From Collinsella tanakaei (GTDB lineage: Bacteria > Actinomycetota > Coriobacteriia > Coriobacteriales > Coriobacteriaceae): a stretch of DNA of 64,000 bases. A program made the translations under genes and the position numbers. A model generated the notes under the pieces. The model ran no database searches. It saw nothing but the letters and a program-made list of their open reading frames with translations, and had not been told where the DNA came from. The stretch covers positions 62,001-126,000 of the forward strand of contig NZ_JACJKB010000002.1 of the NCBI RefSeq assembly GCF_016900375.1. The letters are read 5' to 3'. Numbering within the stretch: the first letter of the stretch is position 1; each line of letters starts with the position of its first letter. Below are positions 14,913-23,810 of this stretch, one piece after another.

Positions 14913-16976
14913 TTACCTACCCTGAGCGCGGCTCTCCTCGTAGAACTCCACGAGATGCTTCTGCACGTCGTAGGGAACCTGCTCGTAGCCGGCGGGCTCC
15001 ATGGTGAAGTCGCCCGTGCCGCGAGTGAGGGAGCGCAGGCGGGTGGCGTAGTCCACGAGCTCGGCGTAGGGCACGGTGGCGGTGACCACGGTGTTGCCGC
15101 GATCATCGGTGTCCATGCCGGTCACGCGGCCGCGGCTGGCGGACACGTCCCCCATCACGGCGCCGGCGTAGCTCTCAGGGATGGTGACGGTGATGTTCTC
15201 CATGGGCTCGAGCACCACGGGATCGGCCTCGGAGCAAGCCTTCTTGAGCGCGATGCGCGCGGCGGCGCGGAAGGCCATCTCGTTGGAGTCGACCGGGTGA
15301 TAAGAACCGTCGTAGCAGGCGACGCGGATGCCCGTGAGCGGGTAGCCGGCGATGACGCCTTCCTTCATGGTCTCCTGGACGCCCTTGTCCACGGCGGGGA
15401 TGAGGGCACGCGGGATGCGGCCGCCTACGACCTCATCGACAAACTCGTAGTCGCCGTCGGTCAGCGGCTCGACGCGCAGGTAGCAATCGCCGAACTGGCC
15501 GGCGCCACCGGTCTGCTTCTTGTGGCGGCCCTGGGCGCTCGCCACGCGGCGGATCGTCTCGCGATACGGGATGCGGATGGGCACGATGTGCGCCTCGACC
15601 TTCGTGCGCTCCTCCAGGCGGTTGAGCAGCACGGACACCTGGGCCTCGCCCACGGCGGAGATGATGGTCTGGCCGGTCTCCTCGTCGCGCTCGATCTTCA
15701 TGGTCGGGTCGGCCTCGCACGCCTTGTCGATGAACGTGAAGAGCTTGTCCTCCTCGCTGCGGTTTACGGCCTCGATGGCGATGCGGTACTGGCTGTTGGG
15801 GAACTTGAACGCCGCGGCCTCGACCTTGCCGGAGACGGACAGGGTGTCGCCCGTGTCGGCGGAGATCTTGGTGGTGACGATGATGTCGCCGGCCTCGGCC
15901 ATACCGACGTCGGTCATGTCGCGGCCGCACATGACGTACAGGTGCGCGAGGCGCTCGCTCTTGCGGGTGCGGGCATTCACGAGCTCGATGCCGGGGGTGA
16001 GCGTGCCGGTCAGGACCTTGAGGAAGGAGATGCGGCCCTGCTGGGCGTCGTTCAGGGTCTTGAAGACGAAGGCGACGGGACGATCGTCCTCAGCGGAGAT
16101 CTTGAGCGTATCGCCGTCCATGAGGGGCATCTCGCCGTAGTCGGTGGGCTTGGGGAAGTAGGTGGCGATGTCGTCCATGACGGAGTGGATGCCGAGCTCC
16201 TTGGTGCAGGAGCCGACGAACACGGGGACGAACAGGCGCTCGGCGATGGCCTTGGACAGCAGGCCCTCGACCTCTTCCTGGGTGAGCGGCTCGCCCTCGA
16301 GGTACTTCATCATGAGCTCGTCGTCGGCCTCGGCCACAGCCTCGCAGAGCTGCTCGCGGGCGGCCTCGGCGGCTGCCTTGTACTCATCGGGGATGTCGTA
16401 CTCGGTCTGCGTGGTGCCCTCGCAGTGGCGCGCCTTCATGCGCACGACGTCAATGACGCCCTCGAAGGCCTCACCGGTGCCCCACGGCAGGGTCACGGCG
16501 CCCAGACGCATGCCGAAGCGCTCGCGCAGCTGCTCCATGCAGGTGTCGTAATCGGCGGTGTCCTTGTCGATGCGATTGATGAAGACGGCACGGGCAAGGC
16601 GCAGGTCCTCGGCCGCGTACCACAGCTTCACGGTCGTGGGCTGCGGGCCCTCAGAAGCGTCGACCACGAAGAGCGCCGTCTCGCTGACGGCCATGGCCGC
16701 GTACGCGTCGCCGATGAAGTCGGGGTAGCAGGGGGCGTCAAGCACGTTGATGCGGGTGCCCTTCCAGTCGATCGGCGCGACGGAGGTCGAGATGGAGACG
16801 CCGCGCTTGACCTCCTCGGAGTCGTAATCGAGCGTGGGCTTCGTCCCCGCGTGACCGCCCAAGCGGGTGGTCTTGCCTGAAAGATGCAGCATCGATTCTG
16901 CCAGGGAGGTCTTTCCTACTCCTCCCTGGCCAACCAAGACGACGTTCCTCACATTGCCGGTTTTCGGTGCACCCAT
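14913..16976 (-). CDS. EF-G-like GTPase paralogue (FusA2-type)
   Basis: The protein is 687 residues with the full five-domain EF-G layout but diverged GTPase motifs. The P-loop reads GQGGVGKT (16-23) rather than the GHIDAGKT type. The G3 box, normally DTPGHVDF, reads DAPCYPDF (80-87), so both the Gly and the catalytic His are replaced. G4 reads NRID instead of NKxD. Domain IV is recognisable from GRHKKQTGGAGQFGDC onward, and domain V ends near 660. This matches the second EF-G-like protein found in many actinobacteria, whose role is not established. It is not the housekeeping EF-G. AAAGGA lies 8 nt before the chosen ATG. An earlier frame extension has no support. Confidence 0.85.
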   Translation of the reverse strand: MGAPKTGNVRNVVLVGQGGVGKTSLAESMLHLSGKTTRLGGHAGTKPTLDYDSEEVKRGVSISTSVAPIDWKGTRINVLDAPCYPDFIGDAYAAMAVSETALFVVDASEGPQPTTVKLWYAAEDLRLARAVFINRIDKDTADYDTCMEQLRERFGMRLGAVTLPWGTGEAFEGVIDVVRMKARHCEGTTQTEYDIPDEYKAAAEAAREQLCEAVAEADDELMMKYLEGEPLTQEEVEGLLSKAIAERLFVPVFVGSCTKELGIHSVMDDIATYFPKPTDYGEMPLMDGDTLKISAEDDRPVAFVFKTLNDAQQGRISFLKVLTGTLTPGIELVNARTRKSERLAHLYVMCGRDMTDVGMAEAGDIIVTTKISADTGDTLSVSGKVEAAAFKFPNSQYRIAIEAVNRSEEDKLFTFIDKACEADPTMKIERDEETGQTIISAVGEAQVSVLLNRLEERTKVEAHIVPIRIPYRETIRRVASAQGRHKKQTGGAGQFGDCYLRVEPLTDGDYEFVDEVVGGRIPRALIPAVDKGVQETMKEGVIAGYPLTGIRVACYDGSYHPVDSNEMAFRAAARIALKKACSEADPVVLEPMENITVTIPESYAGAVMGDVSASRGRVTGMDTDDRGNTVVTATVPYAELVDYATRLRSLTRGTGDFTMEPAGYEQVPYDVQKHLVEFYEESRAQGR

Positions 16977-17226
16977 GATGACCATCCTTTCTGCGGCACG
17001 TGCCGCCGGGTTCATACGGAGGTGGAAGCGGGGCGTCGCGTGCTTCGCGCGGACCGTGCCGCCCCGAGTCGCAGGGGCTTGCGCGCGGGCGATGACCTCG
17101 CTCCCCTTCCGCATAACAGCCGTATGCATCGAGCCTACCCCGGCAGGCGGGTGGACATAACGGCCTTTCGACAGACGGTGCACTGCAGTGCGGCAAAGGG
17201 CGAAATCGGAACAGGGGTTTTAAGCG

Positions 17227-17263
17227 AAGCGACAAGAATGAACCTGGCACCATCCTGTCGCTT
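17227..17263. repeat. diverged family B REP-like unit
   Basis: The arms AAGCGACA and TGTCGCTT enclose a core containing GAACCTGGCACC. This resembles the GACAAG...CTTGTC units at 21286, 31727 and 56131. It lies just upstream of the cobalamin operon promoter. Confidence 0.55.
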
Positions 17264-17275
17264 TCCGTCGCATGC

Positions 17276-17281
17276 TACAAT
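17276..17281 (+). promoter_or_regulatory. candidate -10 box of the cobalamin transporter operon
   Basis: TACAAT is preceded by TGC and lies about 25 nt before the start of the riboswitch fold. A matching -35 element is weak. Confidence 0.4.
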
Positions 17282-17304
17282 CGGCGATGCATTGATATAT
17301 GGCC

Positions 17305-17470
17305 AGATGGATGGTGCGGAGACGCACGGCGGCGGCCGAGCCGACGCCAGGGGAACGGGGTGCGATACCCCGGCTGTACCAGCAACCGTGAGTCCAGGAC
17401 CGCGAGCACGCTCCCGCAGATCGGGCGGGCGCACGCGGCAACGGGGACGAGCCGGATCGCCTCTCCATCG
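17305..17470 (+). promoter_or_regulatory. cobalamin (B12) riboswitch
   Basis: The leader shows the conserved cobalamin core: a GGTGC stem at the start, AGGGGAACGGGGTGCGATAC near 17348, then GGCTGTACCAGCAACCGTGA (the B12 box region) and a distal GACGAGCCGGATCGCC element. It stands 30 nt before the DUF4430 lipoprotein gene. Ligand binding should lower expression of the downstream ECF transporter genes. Confidence 0.88.
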
Positions 17471-17499
17471 AACAAGGCCCTGGAGAGAAAGGCATACCC

Positions 17500-18012
17500 A
17501 TGCTCAACCGAATCGCCCAGCTTCTGCCCTCCCGCTCGTCGCGTCGCGCGCTTGCGACCGTCGGCCTGACGCTCGCCCTTATCGTGGGCGCGCTCGGCGG
17601 CTGCACGCAGACCGTCGAGACCACCGACACCGGCTCTGCGGCCGGCTCCGTCGCCGCTGCCGCCCCTGCCGGGTCCGCCACCACGGGTGCCGCGGCGTCC
17701 GATGACCAGCAGATCGCCGTCCAGGTGGTCGTCGACTCCAGCGCGGCCGATGGCAGCGTGAGCTACGACGGCACCGTGGAGCTTGCCGAGGGTGCCACCG
17801 TTCTGGACGCCATCGAGGCCACCGGCCTTGAGCTCGACGTGCAGGATTCCGAGTACGGCGCGTTCGTGAACGCCATCGGCGGCCTTGCCACCGGCGACGC
17901 CGGCGACGCGAGCGGCTGGGGCTACGACCTCAACGGCGAGATGGTCATGGAATCCGCCGACGTGGCGACCGTGGCCGACGGCGACGTCCTCACCTGGACC
18001 TACCTGGTCTAG
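17500..18012 (+). CDS. DUF4430-domain lipoprotein, likely cobalamin-binding
   Basis: The protein is 170 residues. A lipoprotein signal ends in LGGC with the lipid-accepting C35, followed by an Ala/Gly/Ser/Thr-rich linker to about 68. The remaining domain (VQVVVDSS...VSYDG...GATVLDAIEATG...GWGYDLNGE...DVLTWTYLV) is a DUF4430 fold, related to the beta domain of eukaryotic transcobalamin and intrinsic factor. Directly behind a cobalamin riboswitch and ahead of ECF transporter genes, it is best read as a surface protein that captures cobalamin for the transporter. GAGAGAAAGG precedes the ATG. Ligand binding is inferred. Confidence 0.85.
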   Translation: MLNRIAQLLPSRSSRRALATVGLTLALIVGALGGCTQTVETTDTGSAAGSVAAAAPAGSATTGAAASDDQQIAVQVVVDSSAADGSVSYDGTVELAEGATVLDAIEATGLELDVQDSEYGAFVNAIGGLATGDAGDASGWGYDLNGEMVMESADVATVADGDVLTWTYLV

Positions 18013-18090
18013 CGGATACACATCGCACGCAGGCGGGCCCGCACGCGGCGCCCGCCTTCTTTTTACCGCCGTCTCACATCGGATCGCAGT

Positions 18091-18960
18091 ATGAACCGCT
18101 CGCAGCACAACCCGTTTTCCGCCTACCACCCCGCCGTCGCCCTCACCTACCTGGCGTGCGCGGCCGGGTTCGCCATGGCTGCCATGCAACCGGTGTATGC
18201 GGGCTTTTCGCTTGCGGGAGCGCTCGTATGCGCCGCGTGCGTGCGGGGCGCGGAAAGCCTGCGCCGCATGGCGTGGCTGGCGGTTCTCGTTCTGGTGGTC
18301 ACCGTCGCGAACATGCTGTTCATCAGCGAAGGGGCCACGACGCTGTTCACGCTGGGATCCCGCGCCTTCACCCTGGAGGCCCTGCTGTACGGGCTGTGCT
18401 CCGGCATCATGTTCGCAGCCGTGTTCCTGTGGATGGCGAGCTACGCCGCCTGCATGGACAGCGCCGCCACCATGGAGCTGCTGGGACGCGCGATGCCCAC
18501 TGTTTCCCTGATGATCTCGCAGGTCATGCGGCTGGTTCCGCAGTTTGCACGGCGCGGCCGCACGGTGGCCGCAGCGCTTGCCGCCACGCCCGCCGCGGCT
18601 CCGCGGGGAGCGCGCGAGCACACCGCGGGCAGCCTGCGCACGGTTTCGGTCCTTATGGGTTGGGGCCTCGAGGACAGCCTTGTCCGAGCGGACTCCATGC
18701 GCGCCCGTGGGTACGCCTGTGGCGCAACCCGAACGACCTACCGGCGCTGCCGTATGCGGCGCGCCGATGCGATCGCGCTCGCGATCGTCATCGTGCTCGC
18801 GGCGGTGAACATCCCGCTTGCCGCTCTCGCCTGCTCGCAGTACAGCTTCTACCCCGCCCTCCCGCGCCTCGTGGCATGGTGGGGATACCTGCCATACGCT
18901 GCGCTTATGCTGCTACCGGCAGCGCTTGCCCTTCGGGAGTGGTGGCTATGGCGCGCCTAG
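18091..18960 (+). CDS. ECF transporter transmembrane (T) component
   Basis: The integral membrane coupling subunit has 289 residues with about six hydrophobic segments (VALTYLACAAGFAMA, LVCAACV, LAVLVLVVTVANMLF, MFAAVFLWMASYA, AIALAIVIVLAAVNI and the C-terminal LMLLPAALALREW). The cytoplasmic coupling motif appears near residue 201 as DSLVRADSMRARGY, close to the A-R-G signature of T components (CbiQ/EcfT). Its stop overlaps the start of the next gene by 13 nt, showing translational coupling with the ATPase/S protein. Confidence 0.87.
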   Translation: MNRSQHNPFSAYHPAVALTYLACAAGFAMAAMQPVYAGFSLAGALVCAACVRGAESLRRMAWLAVLVLVVTVANMLFISEGATTLFTLGSRAFTLEALLYGLCSGIMFAAVFLWMASYAACMDSAATMELLGRAMPTVSLMISQVMRLVPQFARRGRTVAAALAATPAAAPRGAREHTAGSLRTVSVLMGWGLEDSLVRADSMRARGYACGATRTTYRRCRMRRADAIALAIVIVLAAVNIPLAALACSQYSFYPALPRLVAWWGYLPYAALMLLPAALALREWWLWRA

Positions 18961-21287
18961 GGGTCTTCGAACAGCAGCAGGCCACCAGGTGCGGCGCGTC
19001 GCCCATCGTGAGCATCCGCGACTTCTCCTTCGCATACCCCGGTAGCGAGGGCGATCCTGTGCTCGACGAGATTTCGCTCGACGTGGCACCGGGTGCGTTC
19101 TGCGTCGTCACCGGACCGACCGGCTGCGGCAAGACCACGCTGCTGCGCTGCCTCAAGCCCGAGCTTGCGCCCGCAGGCATCCGCCGTGGCAGCATCGAGG
19201 TGCTGGGCTGCGAGCCCACGGTGGGCGGCGGTCAGGCCGGCACCATGGACCCGCGCCGCTCCGCCACCGACATCGGCATCGTCATGCAGGATCCTGCTGC
19301 TCAGATCGTGTGCGACACGGTCTGGCACGAACTCGCCTTCGGACTCGAGAGCATCGGCATGCCGCAGCCCGAGATGCGCCGCCGCATCGCGGAGGTCGCT
19401 CATTTCTTTGGCATCGAGCCCATCCTGCATGCCTCAACCGACGCCCTTTCCGGCGGCCAGCAGCAGCTCGTGAACCTCGCCGCTGTGCTTGCGCTGCGCC
19501 CGCGCCTCATCGTGCTCGACGAGCCGACCGCGCAGCTCGACCCCAACGCACGCCGCCAGTTCCTTTTCCTGCTGGGACGCGTGAACCGCGAGCTCGGCAT
19601 CACGGTCATCATGTCAACCCATCTTCCCGAGGCGACCGAACCCTATGCCACGCAGGCGCTTGAGCTTGGAGATCCCGTTCCCGCCGCGGAGCGCACGAAG
19701 CTTGCCGCACAGCTTGCGCCGCGTTGGAACGCCTGGGAGCAGCGTCATGGGAGCGCTCGGGCCGATGCGGATTTGCTCGCCGTTGCCGCCCGCGACCTGC
19801 ACCTTCGATACGATCGGGGCGCACCGGAGGTGCTGCGTGGCGTGGACATCGCCATCGAGCGTGGCTGCGTTCATGCGATCGTGGGCGGCAACGGATGTGG
19901 CAAGTCGACGCTGCTCAAGGCGCTCGCCGGCATTTTGCGTCCTCAGCGTGGGCGCGTGGATAACGCCTGCGCTGCGCGCCAGGCTTACCTGCCGCAGGAC
20001 CCCAAGACCCTGCTGGTGTGCGACACCGTTGCCGAGGAGCTGTCCGAATGGCAGGCGCGCGTCGGGTACCGCTCAGACGACGTGCGCCGCTTGACCGCGC
20101 GGCTTGGCCTTTCCGGTCTCGACGAGCAGCACCCCCTTGACCTCTCCGGCGGGCAGCAGCAGAAGCTTGCGTTGGCAAAGCTGCTGTTCTGCGACCCCGA
20201 GCTGCTCTTTTTGGACGAGCCGACCAAGGGTTTGGACCCTGCCGGCACTGCCGAGGTCATCCACATCCTGCGCAGCCTTGCGGATGAAGGACGTGCCGTG
20301 GTTCTCGTGACACACGACCTCGACGTCGCGTTTGCCGTGGCCGATGAGGTATCGCTGCTCTTCGACGGGGAGGTCGCCTGCACGGAGCCGGTGCGCACCT
20401 TCTTCGAGCGCAGCCTGCTCTACCGGCCGCACGACCGTGCGCGCCTGTATGGGGAGCTGCTCGAGCGGGGCGACGGGGAGAAGGCCTCGGGTACGCTGGA
20501 TGGGGACGATTCGCGCCCGTCGCACGGCGCCGAGACGCCGACGGTTCAGCCTGCACCAGACCGTTCCGACACGGTTTGTCCCAAGCCGCAGCGCCGCGGA
20601 TCCCTCCTCGTGGAGGCGCTGGCGCTGACAGCCGTCCCCATCGCGCTCGTCGCCGCGGGGCTCACCGGGTTCTCCCAAACAGCCCTGCTCTCGTTTGCCG
20701 TGGTCATCGCGGCGCTTGCGGTCTTTTTCACCTCGTATGAAAAGGGCGGGGCTCGGCTGCGCGAGGTCATGCCCACCGTGGTGCTTGCGGCGCTTGCTGC
20801 CGCCGGCCGCATCCTGTTCGCCGCCGTCCCAAGCGTCAAACCGGTAAGCGCCATCGCCATCATCGCAGGCGTTGCCCTGGGGCGGCGCAGCGGTTTCATG
20901 GTCGGCGCGCTGGCGGCTCTGGTCTCGAACTTCTTCTTTGGGCAGGGCCCCTGGACGCCCTGGCAGATGTACGCCTGGGGCCTCGTGGGCTACGGCGCCG
21001 GCGCGCTTGCGCAAACGGGGCTGTTTGGAAGCGAGGGCAGCGGCCTTCGCAGCCGCCTGGGAGGCATCGCGCTTCTGGTTTATGGCTTCATCTCGTCGGT
21101 CGCCTACGGATGGATCTTGAACGCCTGGTCCGTACTGGGCTTCCTTCACACGGGTCTGGGCTTCAACCTGCTTGCGGTCTACGCCGCGTCGCTTCCCTTC
21201 GACATCGCCCACGGTGTGGCGACCGTCGTGTTCCTCGCCGCCCTGTACGTCCCCTGGCGCCGCAAACTCAAGCGCATCCTCGGCTGA
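18948..21287 (+). CDS. ECF transporter triple fusion: ATPase A, ATPase A' and cobalamin-type S component
   Basis: One protein of 779 residues joins three ECF parts. The first ATPase has Walker A GPTGCGKTT (56-64) and signature LSGGQQQLV, followed by DEPTAQLD. The second has Walker A GGNGCGKST (about 313), signature LSGGQQQKL and DEPTKGLD. After a linker at about 500-548 comes a membrane domain (about 550-779) with six hydrophobic segments; the S-component region reads GRILFAAVPSVKPVSAI and GWILNAWSVLGF, the type seen in cobalamin S proteins. ATPase-ATPase fusions are common; attachment of the S component to them is not. The ATG overlaps the T gene. Substrate is inferred from the riboswitch and DUF4430 neighbour. 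The first-frame readings further upstream are shadows. Confidence 0.88.
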   Translation: MARLGVFEQQQATRCGASPIVSIRDFSFAYPGSEGDPVLDEISLDVAPGAFCVVTGPTGCGKTTLLRCLKPELAPAGIRRGSIEVLGCEPTVGGGQAGTMDPRRSATDIGIVMQDPAAQIVCDTVWHELAFGLESIGMPQPEMRRRIAEVAHFFGIEPILHASTDALSGGQQQLVNLAAVLALRPRLIVLDEPTAQLDPNARRQFLFLLGRVNRELGITVIMSTHLPEATEPYATQALELGDPVPAAERTKLAAQLAPRWNAWEQRHGSARADADLLAVAARDLHLRYDRGAPEVLRGVDIAIERGCVHAIVGGNGCGKSTLLKALAGILRPQRGRVDNACAARQAYLPQDPKTLLVCDTVAEELSEWQARVGYRSDDVRRLTARLGLSGLDEQHPLDLSGGQQQKLALAKLLFCDPELLFLDEPTKGLDPAGTAEVIHILRSLADEGRAVVLVTHDLDVAFAVADEVSLLFDGEVACTEPVRTFFERSLLYRPHDRARLYGELLERGDGEKASGTLDGDDSRPSHGAETPTVQPAPDRSDTVCPKPQRRGSLLVEALALTAVPIALVAAGLTGFSQTALLSFAVVIAALAVFFTSYEKGGARLREVMPTVVLAALAAAGRILFAAVPSVKPVSAIAIIAGVALGRRSGFMVGALAALVSNFFFGQGPWTPWQMYAWGLVGYGAGALAQTGLFGSEGSGLRSRLGGIALLVYGFISSVAYGWILNAWSVLGFLHTGLGFNLLAVYAASLPFDIAHGVATVVFLAALYVPWRRKLKRILG

Positions 21288-21423
21288 CAAGAAGGGACCA
21301 GGTGCAAACTTGTCGCCCATGGCACCTTCTGGCTACGTCCCCAAAGACGCCAAAGGTGCGAATCCCGGTCGGTTGACGGAATCCACCCCTGGGCGACAAG
21401 TTTGCACCTGGCCCCTTCTTGTC
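21286..21423. repeat. family B inverted pair acting as a two-way terminator
   Basis: 21286-21319 and 21390-21423 are near-exact reverse complements of 34 nt (GACAAGAAGGGACCAGGTGC...; two differences), enclosing a 70-nt loop. The element fills the gap between the convergent ECF and MarR genes. Each half has its own GACAAG...CTTGTC ends. The left end overlaps the TGA stop of the ECF fusion gene. Confidence 0.88.
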
Positions 21424-21428
21424 GGTTG

Positions 21429-21890
21429 TCAGACGGTGACCTCGGGCATGAGCTCCTCGCTCATCACCGAGAGCATCTCCTCGAACTTCGCGAGGTCGTC
21501 CTCGGAGAAGCGCTCCTTGATGCGCGCCATGACATCGTGGATGTAATGCGAGCTGATGCTGTAGTAGTCGAGGTACTTCTGGGTCGGACGCAGGTGGTAC
21601 TCGCGGCCGTCGCTTTCCGATTGGACCTTCTCCACATAGCCCTTGCGGATCAGGCTGCCGATCTTGTACGCCGCGTTCGAGGACGAGATGCGCATGAAGT
21701 CGGCAAACTCGTGCACGGTGGGCGATCCCAGCGCGTGGATCGCCTCCATCGCGAACGCCTCCACCGTGGTGAGGCTCGCCTCGCGGTTCTGGAACCGGGC
21801 GAAGGTCTCCTGGTAGAAGTGGAGTTTGAACTTGTCGTACACGCTCTCGAACATTTCTTCCAACTTTTGATGGTCCTCGGCGGCACTCAT
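21429..21890 (-). CDS. MarR-family regulator, FabT-like, at the end of the fatty acid operon
   Basis: The protein is 153 residues, a winged-helix MarR protein: dimer helices at both ends and the reader unit around residues 50-95 (HALGSPTVHEFADFMRISSSNAAYKIGSLIRKGYVEK), with the wing SESDGREYHL. Its location as last gene of the fab operon, 14 nt after fabZ, matches FabT, which represses fatty acid synthesis in streptococci with acyl-ACP as corepressor. There it is near the start of the cluster, here at the end. A dyad near the acpP promoter is a possible target. FabT identity is inferred from context. Confidence 0.8.
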   Translation of the reverse strand: MSAAEDHQKLEEMFESVYDKFKLHFYQETFARFQNREASLTTVEAFAMEAIHALGSPTVHEFADFMRISSSNAAYKIGSLIRKGYVEKVQSESDGREYHLRPTQKYLDYYSISSHYIHDVMARIKERFSEDDLAKFEEMLSVMSEELMPEVTV

Positions 21891-21903
21891 CTGAGCGCCT
21901 CCG

Positions 21904-22344
21904 CTACTGGTTGTCGGCGGAGCCCAGCGCGAGCGTCAGCGTCGCGGAGCAGGCCACCTTGCCGTCGACGCGCGCCTCCGCGTCGACGAAGGCGAAGGAG
22001 CCGCGGACGCGGGTGATATGGCTCTCGAGCTCAAGCACGTCGCCGGGGCGCACCTGGGAGCGGAACTTGGCGTCCTTGATGGCGGCGAAGAAGCCGAGCT
22101 TGCCGCGATTCTCGGGCAGCGACAGCATGGCGACGGCCGCCACCTGGGCCAGCGCCTCGACGATGAGTACGCCGGGTAGCACGTGGTACTGCGGGAAATG
22201 GCCGCAGAACACCGGGCTCATATTGCTCACGCACAGGCGGCCGCGGGCCCAGGAGCCCTCCTCGCCGTCCTCGATGCGGTCGATGAGCGCGAACGGATAG
22301 CGGTGCGGAAGGATCTCCGCGATCTGATTCGAATCGAGCTGCAT
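21904..22344 (-). CDS. fabZ: 3-hydroxyacyl-ACP dehydratase FabZ
   Basis: The enzyme removes water from 3-hydroxyacyl-ACP in the elongation cycle. It has 146 residues, with LPHRYPF (H14) near the start, the catalytic pair H49 (GHFP) and E63 (LIVEAL), and hot-dog fold length. The ATG was chosen because AGGTG lies 6 nt upstream; the GTG three codons earlier overlaps that site. It begins just after the fabF stop. Unsaturated fatty acid synthesis (FabA, FabM) is not represented nearby. Confidence 0.93.
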   Translation of the reverse strand: MQLDSNQIAEILPHRYPFALIDRIEDGEEGSWARGRLCVSNMSPVFCGHFPQYHVLPGVLIVEALAQVAAVAMLSLPENRGKLGFFAAIKDAKFRSQVRPGDVLELESHITRVRGSFAFVDAEARVDGKVACSATLTLALGSADNQ

Positions 22345-22353
22345 GGAAATCAC

Positions 22354-23598
22354 CTAGCCATTCCACTTCTTGAGCAGGACGCACGCGTTGTGGCCGCCGA
22401 AGCCGAGCGAATTGGACAGCGCGTACTCGATGTCGGCGGCACGGCCCTCGTTGGGCACGCAGTCGAGGTCGCACGCCGGGTCGGGCTCGACGTAGCCGAT
22501 GGTCGGCGGCAGGAACTGGTCGCGCAGGGCAAGGGCGGTGAAGATGGCCTCGACCGCACCGGCAGCGCCCAGCATATGGCCGGTCATGGACTTGGTAGAG
22601 GAGACGGCCATGTCGTAGGCGTGATCGCCGAAGACGGTCTTGATGGCAGCCGTCTCGCCCTTGTCGTTGAGCGGCGTGGAGGTGCCGTGCGCGTTGATGT
22701 AGCCCACGGCCTCGGGCGCGACACCGCCGGCGTCGGACAGGGCCTGGGCCATGGCGCGGGCGCCGCCCTCGCCGTCGGGCGCGGGAGCGGTGATGTGGTA
22801 CGCGTCGCAGGTCACGCCGTAGCCGACGACCTCGGCGATGATGTTGGCGCCGCGGGCCTGGGCATGCTCAAGCTCCTCGAGCACGAGCATGCCGGCGCCC
22901 TCGCCCATCACGAAGCCGCTGCGGCGAGCGTCGAAGGGCATGGAGGCGCAGGTGGGGTCGTCACCCGTGTGCAGGGCGCGCATGGTGGTGAAGCCGCCGA
23001 TGGACAGCGGGGTGATGGCCGCCTCGGTGCCGCCGGTGAGCATGACGTCGGCATAGCCGTCACGGATGTGGCGGAAGGCATCGCCCACGGCGTTGGAGCC
23101 GCCGGCGCAGGCGGTCACCGGGCAGGTGCACATGCCCTTGAAGCCGAACTCGATGGCGACCTCGCCGGCAGCCATGTTGGAGATGCCCATGGGGATGTAG
23201 AAGGGCGAGCAGCGATCGAAGCCGCGCTTCAGGCAGCTGGTCTGCTGGTTCTCGGTCTCGCGGACGCCGCCGATGCCGGAGGACACGATGACACCGGCGC
23301 GGGTGAGGTCCTCGGCCTCGAGGTCAAGACCGCTCTGGGCGATGGCCTCGCGGGCCGCGACGAGCGCGAACTGGGTGAAGCGGGACTTGTGCTTGGCCTC
23401 GGGCGCGCTGAAGTGGTCCTTGGGCTCGAAGTCCTTGACCTCGGCCGCGATCTTGACCTTCTGCGCGCTCGCATCGAACTGCGTGATGGGGGCGATGCCG
23501 AGCTTGCCGGCGCGGGCGGCATCCCAGCTCTCGGTCGCGGTGTTGCCGATGGGCGTCAGCGCGCCCAAGCCGGTGATCACAACCCTGCGTTTGCTCAT
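22354..23598 (-). CDS. fabF: beta-ketoacyl-ACP synthase II FabF
   Basis: The condensing enzyme of chain elongation has 414 residues. The catalytic triad is visible: C164 in TACAGG, His in NAHGTSTPLND (near 305) and His in MTGHMLGAAGAVEA (near 340), followed by the FGGHNA end block. The ATG has AAAGGA at 8 nt; an ATG three codons earlier directly abuts that site and is less likely. A 243-nt gap full of hairpins separates it from fabG, the largest break inside the operon. Confidence 0.94.
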   Translation of the reverse strand: MSKRRVVITGLGALTPIGNTATESWDAARAGKLGIAPITQFDASAQKVKIAAEVKDFEPKDHFSAPEAKHKSRFTQFALVAAREAIAQSGLDLEAEDLTRAGVIVSSGIGGVRETENQQTSCLKRGFDRCSPFYIPMGISNMAAGEVAIEFGFKGMCTCPVTACAGGSNAVGDAFRHIRDGYADVMLTGGTEAAITPLSIGGFTTMRALHTGDDPTCASMPFDARRSGFVMGEGAGMLVLEELEHAQARGANIIAEVVGYGVTCDAYHITAPAPDGEGGARAMAQALSDAGGVAPEAVGYINAHGTSTPLNDKGETAAIKTVFGDHAYDMAVSSTKSMTGHMLGAAGAVEAIFTALALRDQFLPPTIGYVEPDPACDLDCVPNEGRAADIEYALSNSLGFGGHNACVLLKKWNG

Positions 23599-23691
23599 AT
23601 ATCTCATCCTTTCGCCAATATAGGGCGGGTTACGTTTTGGTTCGGCGTGAAATAACCTCTAGGGTTTTTTCACCCTTGTAGGTGGAGTACT

Positions 23692-23810
23692 CAGTCAGCG
23701 AGCGGGCAGCTGGCGAGGCGAGGTGGCCTGAACGAGGAGGGCATAGGCCTTAGGGCCATGCCCAACGAGTGAGGGCCAGATCGCCCGCCAGATGACCGCG
23801 CAGCGTCAGG
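23692..23810. repeat. decayed long hairpin between fabG and fabF
   Basis: Two 58-nt arms (23692-23749, 23753-23810) around TTA are imperfect reverse complements, with roughly three of four positions pairing. Matching blocks include CAGTCAGCG and GGGCATAGGCC. It has the layout of the perfect palindromes elsewhere but with accumulated changes. Confidence 0.7.
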
